A DNA stretch of 64,000 nucleotides from JAQUOA01 sp037443785 (lineage in GTDB: Bacteria > Bacteroidota > Ignavibacteria > UBA10030 > UBA8401): assembly GCA_037443785.1 (NCBI GenBank), contig JBBINR010000001.1:62001-126000 (forward strand). The letters run 5' to 3'. A program made the position numbers and the translations under genes. Below the pieces are notes generated by a model, which made no database searches, had not been told where the DNA came from, and worked only from the letters and a program-made list of their open reading frames with translations. Numbering within the stretch: position 1 is the stretch's first letter; every line of letters starts with the position of its first letter. Positions 46,590 to 55,972 of the stretch are shown piece by piece.

Positions 46590-47315
46590 ATGCGAAGCTT
46601 AGAATTATCGTTGGATCAATACGATTCCGACAAAATAAACAGCCGATATCTCGAGCAATACGATCCAATATTTGCACCATATGTAAAACAGAAAATTGTT
46701 CTCCTTGAACTTGGAGTTTTAAAAGGAGGGTCATTATTGTTGTGGCGTGATTATTTTCCCAATGCAACTATTGTTGGAGTTGATATTAAATTACCTTCAG
46801 ACTTTGAACATGGAGAACGTATTCATCTTTTTGAGGGGAGCCAAACGGATATTCAATTTCTTTCACATATGGCAAATACGATAGCACCAGATGGGTTTGA
46901 TGTTATTATTGATGACGCTTCGCATATTGGTGAGTTAACGAAAGCATCATTTTGGCATTTGTTCGATAATCATCTTAAGCCGCATGGCTTATATGTAATT
47001 GAAGATTGGGGTACTGGATACTGGAGCGACTGGCCTGATGGTAAAAATCTTAACCTTGAATCATATTCTCAACAGCAATTTAAACGAAGTCGACTTTGGT
47101 TATATTGGAAAAAGATCACTGGAAAATTACGGCTAAAATTATCTTTGCGAGGTCATAATCATGGGATGGTTGGTTTTATTAAGCAACTTGTTGATGAACA
47201 AGGCGCAAATGACGTAACAAGAAAAAAAATTAAAGGGGATTCTGGTAGAGCATCAAAATTCGAACAGATGATAATCGCTCCTTCAATTGTATTTATTAAA
47301 AAGAGTGGAAGGTGA
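46590..47315 (+). CDS. Class I SAM-dependent methyltransferase
   Basis: A 241-residue Rossmann methyltransferase. VLLELGVLKGGSLLLWRDYF is the SAM-binding loop; VGVDIKLP holds the acidic residue for the SAM ribose, and DVIIDDASHIG and YVIEDWGTGYW follow. It resembles small-molecule or sugar O-methyltransferases encoded in cell-surface glycan clusters (macrocin/cephalosporin-hydroxylase-like group). Its exact target is unknown. It is the second methyltransferase of the cluster, so the polymer is probably doubly methylated. Confidence 0.75.
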   Translation: MRSLELSLDQYDSDKINSRYLEQYDPIFAPYVKQKIVLLELGVLKGGSLLLWRDYFPNATIVGVDIKLPSDFEHGERIHLFEGSQTDIQFLSHMANTIAPDGFDVIIDDASHIGELTKASFWHLFDNHLKPHGLYVIEDWGTGYWSDWPDGKNLNLESYSQQQFKRSRLWLYWKKITGKLRLKLSLRGHNHGMVGFIKQLVDEQGANDVTRKKIKGDSGRASKFEQMIIAPSIVFIKKSGR

Positions 47316-47412
47316 TTTGAAAGGGAAGTAAAAATCGTATGGATTTTCAGACTAAATTGTCTTATTATAAAACAAGTTATAGTGTAAATTGATTATCATG
47401 TGAGGAAGATGT

Positions 47413-48900
47413 ATGAATATAGCATTCATTAACCCCCCCTTTTTTCCTAAATATTCAAGAGGTTCACGTAGTCCTGCTGTCACAAAGAGTGGAACAGTAT
47501 ACTATCCTATTTGGTTGGCGCTCGCTGCAGGTTTAGCGGAGAAAAAGGGGAATGATATAACATTAATTGATGCTCCTGCTGAATGCATCAATGTTGAGCA
47601 AACAATTGAGCGGTTGTATTCGTTCAAACCAGATATTGCTGTAATCGAAGCAAGTACGGGAAGCATTACTAATGATATTAATTTTGTTACAGAATTAAAG
47701 GGTAAATTTCCATCACTTTTTGCTTGTATGGTTGGGAATCACGTAACCGCTCTCCACGAAGAAGTGATGAAACAATATCCTATAGTGGATGCAGTGGCGC
47801 GAAACGAATATGAAGAAACTATCGTGGAACTTGCTCAAGCTTTGGAAAATAAAACGGCACTTGAATCAATTACTTCCTTAACATGGAGAAATGGCAGCCA
47901 AATCAGTGTTAACCAGTCTCGTCCGGCAACCCAAAATCTGGACGACATGCCATTCGCTAGCGAAATATTTAAACGTTTTTGCAATTCACGTGACTATTTC
48001 TTTGCGGCGGGAAGATTTCCTCAGATGATGGTTTACACCGGACGAGGATGTCCATATCTTTGTACATACTGTGTTTACCCGCAAAATTTTTATGGACACA
48101 CATATAGACATCGTTCTCCCAAAAGTATTGCCGAAGAGTTTAGATATATTGAAAAAAATTTTCCCGAAGTTGTTGAGGTAACGATAGAAGATGATACTTT
48201 TACAGTCCATAAAAAACATACTATCGATGTATGCAAATTATTGATTGCACAAAAAAATAAACTAACGTGGACATGTAATGTTCGAGCTGATCTTGACGAA
48301 GAAACCATGCGATGGATGAAAAAAGCAAATTGTCGTTTGGTGATTGTGGGTTTTGAAAGTGGTTCAAACGAAATTTTAAAGTTAATGAAGAAAGGTGTCT
48401 CCGTAGAACAATTTAAAGCAGCAGAAAATGCAAAAAAAACTGGCTTATTAATCCATGCTTGCTATATGATGGGAAATCGTGGAGAAACACTTGAGACAAT
48501 GCAAGAAACTCTTCAACTTGCGAAAAAAATGAATACCGACACGGCGCAGTTTTTTCCGCTGATGATTTATCCAGGTACTGAAGCATATGAATGGGCAAAA
48601 AAGGAAAATTTAGTTAAGGTTCAGTCATTTGATGAGTGGTTAACTCCGGAAGGACTCCATAATACTGTTGTTGGAACCCACGATTTGTCGCCTAAGGAAA
48701 TAGTAGATTTTTGTAATTATGCACGCAGGGAGTACTATTTGCGGCTGGCTTATATTTTTATGAAGTTGAAATCTGCCCTTACAAATCCCTTGGAATTTAA
48801 GCGTACAGTGAAAGCATTTTTGTCATTTTATAAATATCTATTCAAAGGAAATTACAAAGCGGATAAAATAAAATTTGGGAAAAAAATGGTCGCTCACTGA
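47413..48900 (+). CDS. B12-binding-domain radical SAM protein
   Basis: A 495-residue protein with an N-terminal cobalamin-binding-like domain (about residues 1-150, beginning NIAFINPPFFPKYSRG) and a radical SAM domain. The iron-sulfur ligands are Cys213, Cys217 and Cys220 in GRGCPYLCTYC. VEVTIEDDTFTVHKKHT and VIVGFESGSNEILKLMKKG follow, as in the BchE/hopanoid-type class. No DxHxxG motif is visible in the N-domain, as in much of this class. It may methylate or cyclise a glycan or lipid precursor. The window also carries cobalamin uptake genes. Confidence 0.86.
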   Translation: MNIAFINPPFFPKYSRGSRSPAVTKSGTVYYPIWLALAAGLAEKKGNDITLIDAPAECINVEQTIERLYSFKPDIAVIEASTGSITNDINFVTELKGKFPSLFACMVGNHVTALHEEVMKQYPIVDAVARNEYEETIVELAQALENKTALESITSLTWRNGSQISVNQSRPATQNLDDMPFASEIFKRFCNSRDYFFAAGRFPQMMVYTGRGCPYLCTYCVYPQNFYGHTYRHRSPKSIAEEFRYIEKNFPEVVEVTIEDDTFTVHKKHTIDVCKLLIAQKNKLTWTCNVRADLDEETMRWMKKANCRLVIVGFESGSNEILKLMKKGVSVEQFKAAENAKKTGLLIHACYMMGNRGETLETMQETLQLAKKMNTDTAQFFPLMIYPGTEAYEWAKKENLVKVQSFDEWLTPEGLHNTVVGTHDLSPKEIVDFCNYARREYYLRLAYIFMKLKSALTNPLEFKRTVKAFLSFYKYLFKGNYKADKIKFGKKMVAH

Positions 48901-49010
48901 GTAAATATTTTGTGGCGATTTTGGTATGCGAAGATTGCTGTTCCCAAAAATTTAATAAAAAATAATTGGAAAATTATTTTCGCTCATTCATAATTCACTT
49001 TTATGATCTA

Positions 49011-50177
49011 ATGTCTTTAAATATTATTATTACAACCGTTTTATTTACTCTTGTTTTTCTCGCGCTACATACCTATTGTTTCTATCCAATACTAATTAAG
49101 ATAATTTCGTCTTTTTATTCAGTACCGCGAATATCTTCAACCTCTCACCATCTTTCTGTCCTAATTTCTGCATATAACGAAGAAAAAGTTATTGGTAATC
49201 GAATTATAAATATTGCAAAACAAAATTATGATTTATCAAAAATTGAAGTAATTGTGGGGTCAGATAATTCAATTGATGGCACAAATGAAATACTAAGAAA
49301 TTTGGAGAAAAAATACAATTGGCTTCATGTCAAATATTTTGCACTAAGGCGTGGCAAAGCTGCCGTAATAAATGATTTGGCTAAACATGCTCAAAATGAA
49401 ATCCTTGTTTTTAGTGATGCAAATACTGAATTTGATAAAGATGCACTAAAAAAAATTTCGGACGGATTTGGAACAAACGAAATCGGTGGAGTTTGTGGTC
49501 GCTTGATTCTTGATGAGACGAAAAAAAATAAATTTGCAAGTGTTGAAGAAAAAAAATATTGGGAATACGAAACCTTCATTAAAAGAGCAGAAGGTCGGTG
49601 TGGGGTTTTAATTGGTGCTAATGGTGGAATATTTGCGATTCGCAAATCATTATTTAAAGAGATTCCACCCGATGCAGTTACAGATGATTTTTATATAACA
49701 CTTGCAGTGTTACAAAAGGACTTTAAGTTTATTTACAAGCATGATTCAATTGCATTTGAAGAAGTAACTTATACCGTTGCTGCAGAATATAGACGAAAAG
49801 TGCGATTTTCTGCAACTAACTTCCAGACTCTTTTCTCACACTCTGGTGATTTACTGTTCAATAAAAATATATTACTTTCATTTGCGTTTTGGTCCCATAA
49901 AGTTATTAGATGGTTTTTTCCGTTTATTCTCATCTTTACTTTGAGTCTCAGTTTTGTAGAAAGAAATGTATCTTTTAATTTTTCATTGTTATTTTATGCT
50001 CAAATACTGTTTTATGCACTGGGTTTATTTGGATTGATATTGTCTTTCCTAAAAATACGTGTTATGCCATTTTCCATTGTATATTTTTTTATTGTATCAA
50101 ATATTGCAATACTTCACGGCTTTATAAGATACGTTCAAGGGAAGCAAACAACAATATGGCAATCTACTTCAAGATAA
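49011..50177 (+). CDS. Membrane-anchored GT2 glycosyltransferase
   Basis: A GT2 enzyme of about 388 residues with an N-terminal membrane helix, a GT-A domain (SVLISAYNEEKVIGNRIINI, IVGSDNSIDGTNEIL, FSDANTEFDKDALKK) and three or four C-terminal membrane helices. The layout resembles poly-beta-sugar synthases of the BcsA/PgaC type, and the segment TDDFYITLAVLQKDF lies in the expected position. I prefer the ATG at 49011; a TTG at 48966 would add 15 residues, and neither has a clear ribosome site. It is probably an inner-membrane polymerising or branching glycosyltransferase. Confidence 0.82.
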   Translation: MSLNIIITTVLFTLVFLALHTYCFYPILIKIISSFYSVPRISSTSHHLSVLISAYNEEKVIGNRIINIAKQNYDLSKIEVIVGSDNSIDGTNEILRNLEKKYNWLHVKYFALRRGKAAVINDLAKHAQNEILVFSDANTEFDKDALKKISDGFGTNEIGGVCGRLILDETKKNKFASVEEKKYWEYETFIKRAEGRCGVLIGANGGIFAIRKSLFKEIPPDAVTDDFYITLAVLQKDFKFIYKHDSIAFEEVTYTVAAEYRRKVRFSATNFQTLFSHSGDLLFNKNILLSFAFWSHKVIRWFFPFILIFTLSLSFVERNVSFNFSLLFYAQILFYALGLFGLILSFLKIRVMPFSIVYFFIVSNIAILHGFIRYVQGKQTTIWQSTSR

Positions 50178-50217
50178 AACAGAGGAGTGGTATCTGACCT
50201 TATATGCCTGAACTGAC

Positions 50218-51609
50218 ATGAAGCAATTTGAACGTAAAATAATCCTTTTCGATTTTTTTGCCATTAATCTTGCATGGATTTGTTACTATCTTCTGCGAGT
50301 GGAAAGTCAAATAATTGAATATCAAGCGAAGCCGGATCTGATTCTCCCCATGGTGATTATGTATCTGTTTTGGCTTGCACTATTTATGTTCTTTGGCTTG
50401 TATCGTGCGTGGTATGCCAAATCTCGTACGGATGAATTTGCAGCGGTTTTTAGAGCAATAACTCTCGGGTGCATGGTCCTTTTTTTTATCATATTTTTTG
50501 ATGACGAACGCAACGCGACGTATTCTGCAAGTCGATTGATTATTTTGATGTATTGGATATTGATGATTGTATTTGTTGGAGGAGGAAGAATTGCCGTCCG
50601 AAGTTTCCGTAAGCGGCTCCTCATTCAAGGTATTGGGTTGAGAGAAACAATCATTGTCGGGAGTGGGCAAAAGGCTGTTGAATTATTTGAATCGATAAAA
50701 AAATACCCTGCCCTTGGATATAATATAGTTGGATTTGTTTTGCCAGATGGGGTATCCAGCGGAAATAGTCATTTACCGACAAAAGTTCTTGGAGACATTA
50801 ATGGCATTCCCAACATACTCAACGATTTTCATATAAGTAATATCCTTCTTGCACCGGATGATCATCAAAAAGAAATTGTTCTTAATGTTGTTCAACTTTC
50901 AACAGGATTTGATGTGTCCGTCAAAATCATTCCTGATATGTACGACATCATTTCAGGGCAGGCTCGTACAAATCAACTTTATGGTTTTCCTCTTATTGAA
51001 ATAATGCCGCATATCATGCAGCCGTGGGAAGAGAGTGCAAAAAGAATAACGGATATTTTCGTTTCTATTATTATATTATTTTTGTCAGCGCCATTATGGT
51101 TGTTCGTTGCAATTGCTATTAAGATCAATTCGGCAGGTTCTCTGGTGTATTCACAGGAGCGTGTTGGTAAAGATGGAAAAATTTTTAAGATGCATAAATT
51201 TCGTTCGATGTATCAAGATGCCGAAGCAAGGACAGGGCCGGTATGGGCAACATCGAATGATCCACGGGTGACACGTGTAGGAAGGTTTCTTCGGAAAACA
51301 AGGCTTGATGAGATCCCTCAGTTTATGGATGTGCTGCGTGGAGAAATGAGTTTAGTGGGTCCCAGACCGGAGCGGCCGCATTTCGTTGAAACATTGTCAA
51401 AAGAAATCCCGTTGTATAAAAGAAGACTTGCAGTGAAACCTGGAATCACAGGATGGGCGCAGATCAAACAAGGCTATGATACGTCGATCGACGATGTGAA
51501 ATCAAAAGTAAGGTTCGATTTATTTTATATTGAAAACATGTCGTTTCGCATGGACATCAAAATTTTATTAATGACATTTTACACTATGATAGCAGGAAAA
51601 GGAAACTGA
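50218..51609 (+). CDS. Exopolysaccharide polyprenyl glycosylphosphotransferase (WcaJ/WbaP-like)
   Basis: A 463-residue initiating enzyme that moves a sugar-1-phosphate from a nucleotide sugar onto undecaprenyl phosphate. Four or five N-terminal membrane helices are followed by a CoA-binding-like domain (TIIVGSGQKAVELFESIKKY, PALGYNIVGFVLPDG) and the catalytic Bac_transf domain with KRITDIFVSIIILFLSAPLW, FKMHKFRSMYQDAE, TRLDEIPQFMDVLRGEMSLV, GPRPERP and KPGITGWAQI. It would load the first sugar of the cluster's polymer. Its stop overlaps the next start by one base. Confidence 0.93.
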   Translation: MKQFERKIILFDFFAINLAWICYYLLRVESQIIEYQAKPDLILPMVIMYLFWLALFMFFGLYRAWYAKSRTDEFAAVFRAITLGCMVLFFIIFFDDERNATYSASRLIILMYWILMIVFVGGGRIAVRSFRKRLLIQGIGLRETIIVGSGQKAVELFESIKKYPALGYNIVGFVLPDGVSSGNSHLPTKVLGDINGIPNILNDFHISNILLAPDDHQKEIVLNVVQLSTGFDVSVKIIPDMYDIISGQARTNQLYGFPLIEIMPHIMQPWEESAKRITDIFVSIIILFLSAPLWLFVAIAIKINSAGSLVYSQERVGKDGKIFKMHKFRSMYQDAEARTGPVWATSNDPRVTRVGRFLRKTRLDEIPQFMDVLRGEMSLVGPRPERPHFVETLSKEIPLYKRRLAVKPGITGWAQIKQGYDTSIDDVKSKVRFDLFYIENMSFRMDIKILLMTFYTMIAGKGN

Positions 51610-52324
51610 TGCCAAAAGCCCTTATAATAATTCCGACATATAATGAATCTCCGAATGCCGAGCGCATTATTACCGAAGTACTTCAGCAAAGCGACATGGT
51701 TGAAGTTCTGATTGTTGACGACAATTCTCCTGATGGCACTGCAGAGATCGTAAAAAAAATGATGCAAACGGATCATCGCATTCATCTTTTGCAGCGTGAA
51801 AAAAAGTTAGGTTTGGGGACAGCATACGTTGCTGGATTTAAATACGCTATTGAACATCAATTTGATTTCATTTTCGAAATGGATGCAGATTTTTCACACA
51901 ATCCGAAAGAAATTCCCATCATGTTGGGCAAGATGGATGAATGCGACGTCTTGATTGGTTCACGTTATATCAAGGGTGTTAATGTCGTGAATTGGCCGAT
52001 GAAACGTTTGCTGCTTAGCTATTCAGCAAATATTTACACTCGTGTCGTAACAGGTATGCCTGTGCACGATGCTACTGCCGGATTCAAATGTTATAAGCGT
52101 AAAGTTCTTGAATCGATCAATATTGATTCGCTCCGGTCGAACGGTTACGCTTTTCAGATTGAGACGAATTTTTTGGCATGGAAAAAAGGTTTGCCTTAAA
52201 AGAAATGCCGATTGTATTTGTCGATCGCCGGGTTGGTGTTTCGAAGATGAATAAAAAAATTGTTTATGAAGCGGCGTTTATGGTGTGGAAACTTAAGGCT
52301 CGAAGTCTTTTCAATAAACTCTAA
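51609..52324 (+). pseudogene. Polyprenol monophosphomannose synthase (DPM1-like), frameshifted
   Basis: The first 196 residues match dolichol/polyprenol-phosphate mannosyltransferases: ALIIIPTYNESPNAERIITE, LIVDDNSPDGTAEIVKKM, FEMDADFSHNPKEIP, DVLIGSRYIKGVNVVNWP and HDATAGFKCYKRKVLESI. The frame then stops after AWKKGLP. In the +1 frame the expected remainder follows at once (LKEMPIVFVDRRVGVSKMNK and on to 52324). Adding one T to GGTTTG, or one A to the A6 run at 52182-52187, restores a protein of about 238 residues, a normal length. The intact C-terminal part implies a recent lesion or a sequencing error. Confidence 0.85.
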
Positions 52325-52429
52325 GAAAAGGCTGGTCAACCGGATGTTTTTGCTCAAGAGTGAAAAATTTCTCTTCATTAATCTTCAAGGTAAATCAGAA
52401 GACGTTCAGCGTCTGACTGATACATTCTG

Positions 52430-54427
52430 ATGGATATTTCCGTCGTCATTGTTAACTATAATGTGCGTGATTTTCTCAATAATGCACTTGTCTCTCTTTC
52501 CAAATCGCTCGAAGGATTAACTGCAGAAATTATTGTTGTCGATAATGCCTCAGACGACGGCAGTGTTGAACATGTTGCTAAAAACTTTCCTGAAGTAAAA
52601 ATAATTGCGAACAAAACCAATCTTGGTTTTGCAAAAGCAAATAACGAAGCGTTAGCTATTGCAAAAGGGAAATATTTTCTCTTAATCAATCCAGATACGG
52701 TGGTTCAAGAAGACACAATTTGCACATTAATAAATTTTTTTGAGGCGACACCATCCGCAGGAATGGTTGGGTGTAAAATTCTTAATCCTGACGGTACGTT
52801 GCAGCTCCCATGCAGACGGAGTTTTCCCACGCCGTGGATTGCATTTACAAAAACGTTCGGACTCAGTTCGCTGTTCCCGAATTCAAAATTATTTGCCCGT
52901 TACAATCTTACCTATCTTGATCCTGATAAAATTTATGCAGTTGACGCTATTAGCGGCTCGTTTATGATGATTCGCCGTGCAGTGTATGAAAAAATCGGCG
53001 GATTGGATGAATCCTTTTTTATGTATGGAGAGGATCTCGATTGGTGTTATAGAGTCAATCAGAACGGATGGAAAGTATTTTATGTGCCGACGACGTCAAT
53101 CATTCATTATAAAGGCGAAAGCACACGCCGAAGTGATATTGACGAGCTGAAAGTTTTTTACAACGCTATGCGTTTGTTTGTAAAAAAACATCATACCGGT
53201 TCATCAGCATTTGAATGGTTCATTTATTCGGGTATTTATCTTCGTAAGATCATTGCTGGTTTTGCTCGAATCATCAAACCGTTTTTGGTAGTGCTGCTTG
53301 ACGTCATGATTGTTAATGCGACGATTCTTATCGGAGAATATATAAGAAAATCGCACATCTTGACGTTTCCATCGTACGCATATCCTTGGACGTTTATTAT
53401 TCCGCCACTGATTGTTGCGAGCGCATTATTTGTTAGCGGGGTTTATACAGAACGGAAATTATCTGTTTCGCGGTCTTTTTCTGCGGTATTCATTTCCTAT
53501 ATCATTATTTCTTCACTAACTGCATTTGTCAAAGAATTTGCATTCAGCAGAATGATCATTTTAATTGCAGGTGGACTTTCAATTATCCTCGTACCTGGTT
53601 GGCGATTGCTTCTTCGCTTTTTAGGTTTTGGAGAAAAAATAACGCGAACAACATTATTTGGAAGACGCACGTTGATTGTCGGTGTAAATGAATCAGGTCA
53701 AGAGATTTTAAAAAAATTACGAGCGCGTGTCGGCGGAGGATATTCTGTTGTAGGGTTTATTGATGTAAATCGACTGCGCATTGGCGAAAAAGTTCTTGAT
53801 GTTGAAATCATCGGAAGTATTGAAACCATTCGAAAAATTATTGAAGCATATAGAATCAGTGAAGTTATTTTCGCCTCTAATGCCCTTTCCTATACAACCA
53901 TCCTGAACATTATCGCGAGTAATGCGAGGAGATCGGTAAACTATCGGCTTGTTCCGAGCAATCTTGAAGTGATTATTGGAAAATCCAGTATTGATCAACT
54001 TGATGAAATTCCGTTTATCGATATCGAATACAATATTACAAAATCAACTAATAGGGTCGTAAAAAGGCTTTTTGACCTTGTTGCAGGGTTAATCCTTTTG
54101 ATTTCCGTTTCACCTTTTGTATATTTCTCACGGATTTTCACATCAAAATCCCCTGGGAAAGCGGCAAAGGTGTTTTTGCAAATGCCATGGGTAGTTTCTG
54201 GATCGATGAGTTTGGTTGGATATTTTGATGAGAAGCATAATCATCAGCAAGGAAAGAGTTTTTATCGTGGTAAACCGGGAATTACCGGTTTAGTGCATAT
54301 TTACGACAGAAAAGATTTAAGTACTGAAGAAAAAGAACAGTACGATCTTTACTACGCAAAAAATCAGTCGTTCCTTCTTGATCTTGAAATACTTGTAAAA
54401 AGTTTACTGAAGTTGATTCAGCGATAA
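52430..54427 (+). CDS. Fusion of a GT2 glycosyltransferase and a degenerate polyprenyl glycosylphosphotransferase
   Basis: A 665-residue fusion. Residues 1-270 are a rhamnosyltransferase-type GT2 (VVIVNYNVRDFLNNALVSLS, VVDNASDDGSVE, FLLINPDTVVQED, DAISGSFMMIRRAVYEKIGG, FFMYGEDLDWCYRV). Residues 280-400 hold four or five membrane helices, about 410-540 a CoA-binding-like domain (TLIVGVNESGQEILKKLRA), and the C-terminus a shortened Bac_transf-like segment. In the last part KPGITGLVHIYDRK is kept, but the DEIPQ and GPRPE catalytic motifs are lost (MSLVGYFDEKHN stands in their place). It is therefore probably not an active phosphotransferase, and may scaffold or regulate the initiating step. Confidence 0.85.
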   Translation: MDISVVIVNYNVRDFLNNALVSLSKSLEGLTAEIIVVDNASDDGSVEHVAKNFPEVKIIANKTNLGFAKANNEALAIAKGKYFLLINPDTVVQEDTICTLINFFEATPSAGMVGCKILNPDGTLQLPCRRSFPTPWIAFTKTFGLSSLFPNSKLFARYNLTYLDPDKIYAVDAISGSFMMIRRAVYEKIGGLDESFFMYGEDLDWCYRVNQNGWKVFYVPTTSIIHYKGESTRRSDIDELKVFYNAMRLFVKKHHTGSSAFEWFIYSGIYLRKIIAGFARIIKPFLVVLLDVMIVNATILIGEYIRKSHILTFPSYAYPWTFIIPPLIVASALFVSGVYTERKLSVSRSFSAVFISYIIISSLTAFVKEFAFSRMIILIAGGLSIILVPGWRLLLRFLGFGEKITRTTLFGRRTLIVGVNESGQEILKKLRARVGGGYSVVGFIDVNRLRIGEKVLDVEIIGSIETIRKIIEAYRISEVIFASNALSYTTILNIIASNARRSVNYRLVPSNLEVIIGKSSIDQLDEIPFIDIEYNITKSTNRVVKRLFDLVAGLILLISVSPFVYFSRIFTSKSPGKAAKVFLQMPWVVSGSMSLVGYFDEKHNHQQGKSFYRGKPGITGLVHIYDRKDLSTEEKEQYDLYYAKNQSFLLDLEILVKSLLKLIQR

Positions 54428-54442
54428 CAAACCGGAGTTTTT

Positions 54443-55393
54443 ATGGCAAAAGTGGTACTCGATTTTGAAAAGCCAATTTACGATTTGGAACAAAAAATAG
54501 AAGAGATTAGGAATATTTCGGGCGATGTTGATGTCTCTAATGAGATTAAAACATTGGAAAAGAAAGTAAACCAATTGCGCGAAAATGTCTTTTCAAATCT
54601 CTCCCGTTGGCAGAGGGTTCAACTAGCGCGTCATCCCGAGCGGCCATATACGTTGGATTATATTCAAAATATGACGACGGATTTTGTAGAGCTTCACGGT
54701 GACAGAGCATTTGGTGATGACAAAGCAATTGTCGGTGGATTTGCTAAGATTGGTGACCAATCGGTAATGATTATTGGCCATCAAAAGGGTCGTGACACGA
54801 AATCGAATTTGTATCGCAATTTTGGAATGCCTAATCCGGAAGGATACCGAAAAGCACTGCGGTTAATGAAGCTTGCCGCAAAATTTAATAAGCCGGTAGT
54901 AACAATGCTTGATACACCCGGTGCCTATCCGGGGCTTGAAGCTGAAGAGCGTGGACAAGCTGAAGCAATTGCGCGAAATCTTTTTGAAATGTCTCGTTTA
55001 CCTGTTCCAATTATTGTCGTCATTATCGGCGAAGGAGCATCTGGCGGTGCTTTAGGCATTGGAGTCGGTGACAGGATGTTGATGTTGGAAAATACTTGGT
55101 ACTCAGTAATTGCTCCGGAATCGTGTTCCTCAATTCTCTGGAAGAGTTGGGAATTCAAAGAGCAGGCTGCTGAGGCACTTCGTTTAACTCCGCCGGATTT
55201 GCTCGAACAAAAGATTATTGATCGAATTATTCCTGAACCGCAAGGCGGGGCACATCGAAATCCGCAGCAAGCGGCGATGATTTTAAAAGATGCACTGTTG
55301 CAAGAGTTAAAATCTTTCCAGAAAATCAAACCGGAGAAACTCATTCAGCAGCGATTGGAAAAATTCTGTAAGATGGGTGCCTGGAATGAGTGA
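54443..55393 (+). CDS. accA: Acetyl-CoA carboxylase carboxyltransferase subunit alpha
   Basis: A 316-residue subunit with the family N-terminus ([19 protein letters not shown]) and the crotonase-fold motifs [20 protein letters not shown] and [20 protein letters not shown]. With AccD, encoded at 29364, it catalyses carboxyl transfer to acetyl-CoA. ATG follows CGGAG by a short gap. Its stop region overlaps a thioesterase gene by 8 bases, so accA begins a new run after the polysaccharide cluster. Confidence 0.97.
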   Translation: MAKVVLDFEKPIYDLEQKIEEIRNISGDVDVSNEIKTLEKKVNQLRENVFSNLSRWQRVQLARHPERPYTLDYIQNMTTDFVELHGDRAFGDDKAIVGGFAKIGDQSVMIIGHQKGRDTKSNLYRNFGMPNPEGYRKALRLMKLAAKFNKPVVTMLDTPGAYPGLEAEERGQAEAIARNLFEMSRLPVPIIVVIIGEGASGGALGIGVGDRMLMLENTWYSVIAPESCSSILWKSWEFKEQAAEALRLTPPDLLEQKIIDRIIPEPQGGAHRNPQQAAMILKDALLQELKSFQKIKPEKLIQQRLEKFCKMGAWNE

Positions 55394-55805
55394 GAAGGGT
55401 GTTTCATTTGTTTCCGACATTCGGGTTAGGTACGCCGAAACTGATGGAATGCGAGTAGTCTATCACGGAAATTATCTGGTGTATTTTGAAAATGCACGAA
55501 CTGAATTATTACGGCATATCGGTTTGCCGTACAGTACTATTGAAAAGATGGGCATCTTCATTGTCGTCATTGAAGCCCATGCGCATTATCATCGTTCGGC
55601 TCAGTATGATGATCTTTTGCATGTAAAAGCGTCGGTCAATGAAATGCCCTCGACAAAAATTCGGATTGATTATACGATTACTCGAAACGACAGTTCGGAA
55701 ATACTTGTATCAGGCTATACACTTCACACGTTTCTTAATTCGCAAACGAGTCGTCCGGTTCGACCGCCGCAGGAATTTATTTTACTTATGCAACAATATT
55801 TTTGA
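55386..55805 (+). CDS. Acyl-CoA thioesterase (YbgC/FadM hot-dog fold)
   Basis: A 139-residue 4-hydroxybenzoyl-CoA-thioesterase-like protein. The signature [20 protein letters not shown], with its Asp and following Tyr/His, is complete, and [13 protein letters not shown] continues it. YbgC members hydrolyse short acyl-CoA thioesters and are associated with the Tol-Pal system in E. coli, but no tol genes are here. I start at ATG 55386, 8 bases into accA's end; a GTG three codons earlier is possible. Confidence 0.9.
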   Translation: MSEKGVSFVSDIRVRYAETDGMRVVYHGNYLVYFENARTELLRHIGLPYSTIEKMGIFIVVIEAHAHYHRSAQYDDLLHVKASVNEMPSTKIRIDYTITRNDSSEILVSGYTLHTFLNSQTSRPVRPPQEFILLMQQYF

Positions 55806-55810
55806 TCCCT

Positions 55811-55972
55811 ATGCTCAAGAAAGAACTTCTCGATATTATCTGCTGTCCAAAATGCAAATCGGAATTACGCTACGATGCACAGAAGAATACTCTTACCTGC
55901 ACGTCATGCGGTAAAGTCTACGAAGTAAAAAACGATATCCCCATTTTGCTTCCGGAAGAGAATGGAAAATAA
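55811..55972 (+). CDS. Trm112-family small protein
   Basis: A 53-residue ORF below the length of most automated calls. It reads MLKKELLDIICCPKCKSELR, then DAQKNTLTCTSCGKVYEVKN and DIPILLPEE. The four-cysteine pattern (CPKC and CTSC) is the zinc-ribbon of Trm112/YcaR proteins. In eukaryotes and archaea Trm112 activates methyltransferases; the bacterial role is not established. It starts 5 bases after the thioesterase stop and overlaps nadC by 11 bases, consistent with a coupled operon. Confidence 0.85.
   Translation: MLKKELLDIICCPKCKSELRYDAQKNTLTCTSCGKVYEVKNDIPILLPEENGK

Noticed and set aside
47357..47387. Promoter for the radical SAM gene (TTG-N20-TAGTGTAA)
   Set aside because: The spacing fits but the -10 part has lost the T-rich core, so the match is within chance for an AT-rich spacer.
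36067..54427. CRISPR array, prophage or insertion sequence in or near the polysaccharide cluster
   Set aside because: No regularly spaced repeats, transposase or phage gene was seen; the only mobile-looking trace is the sorting-domain fragment.
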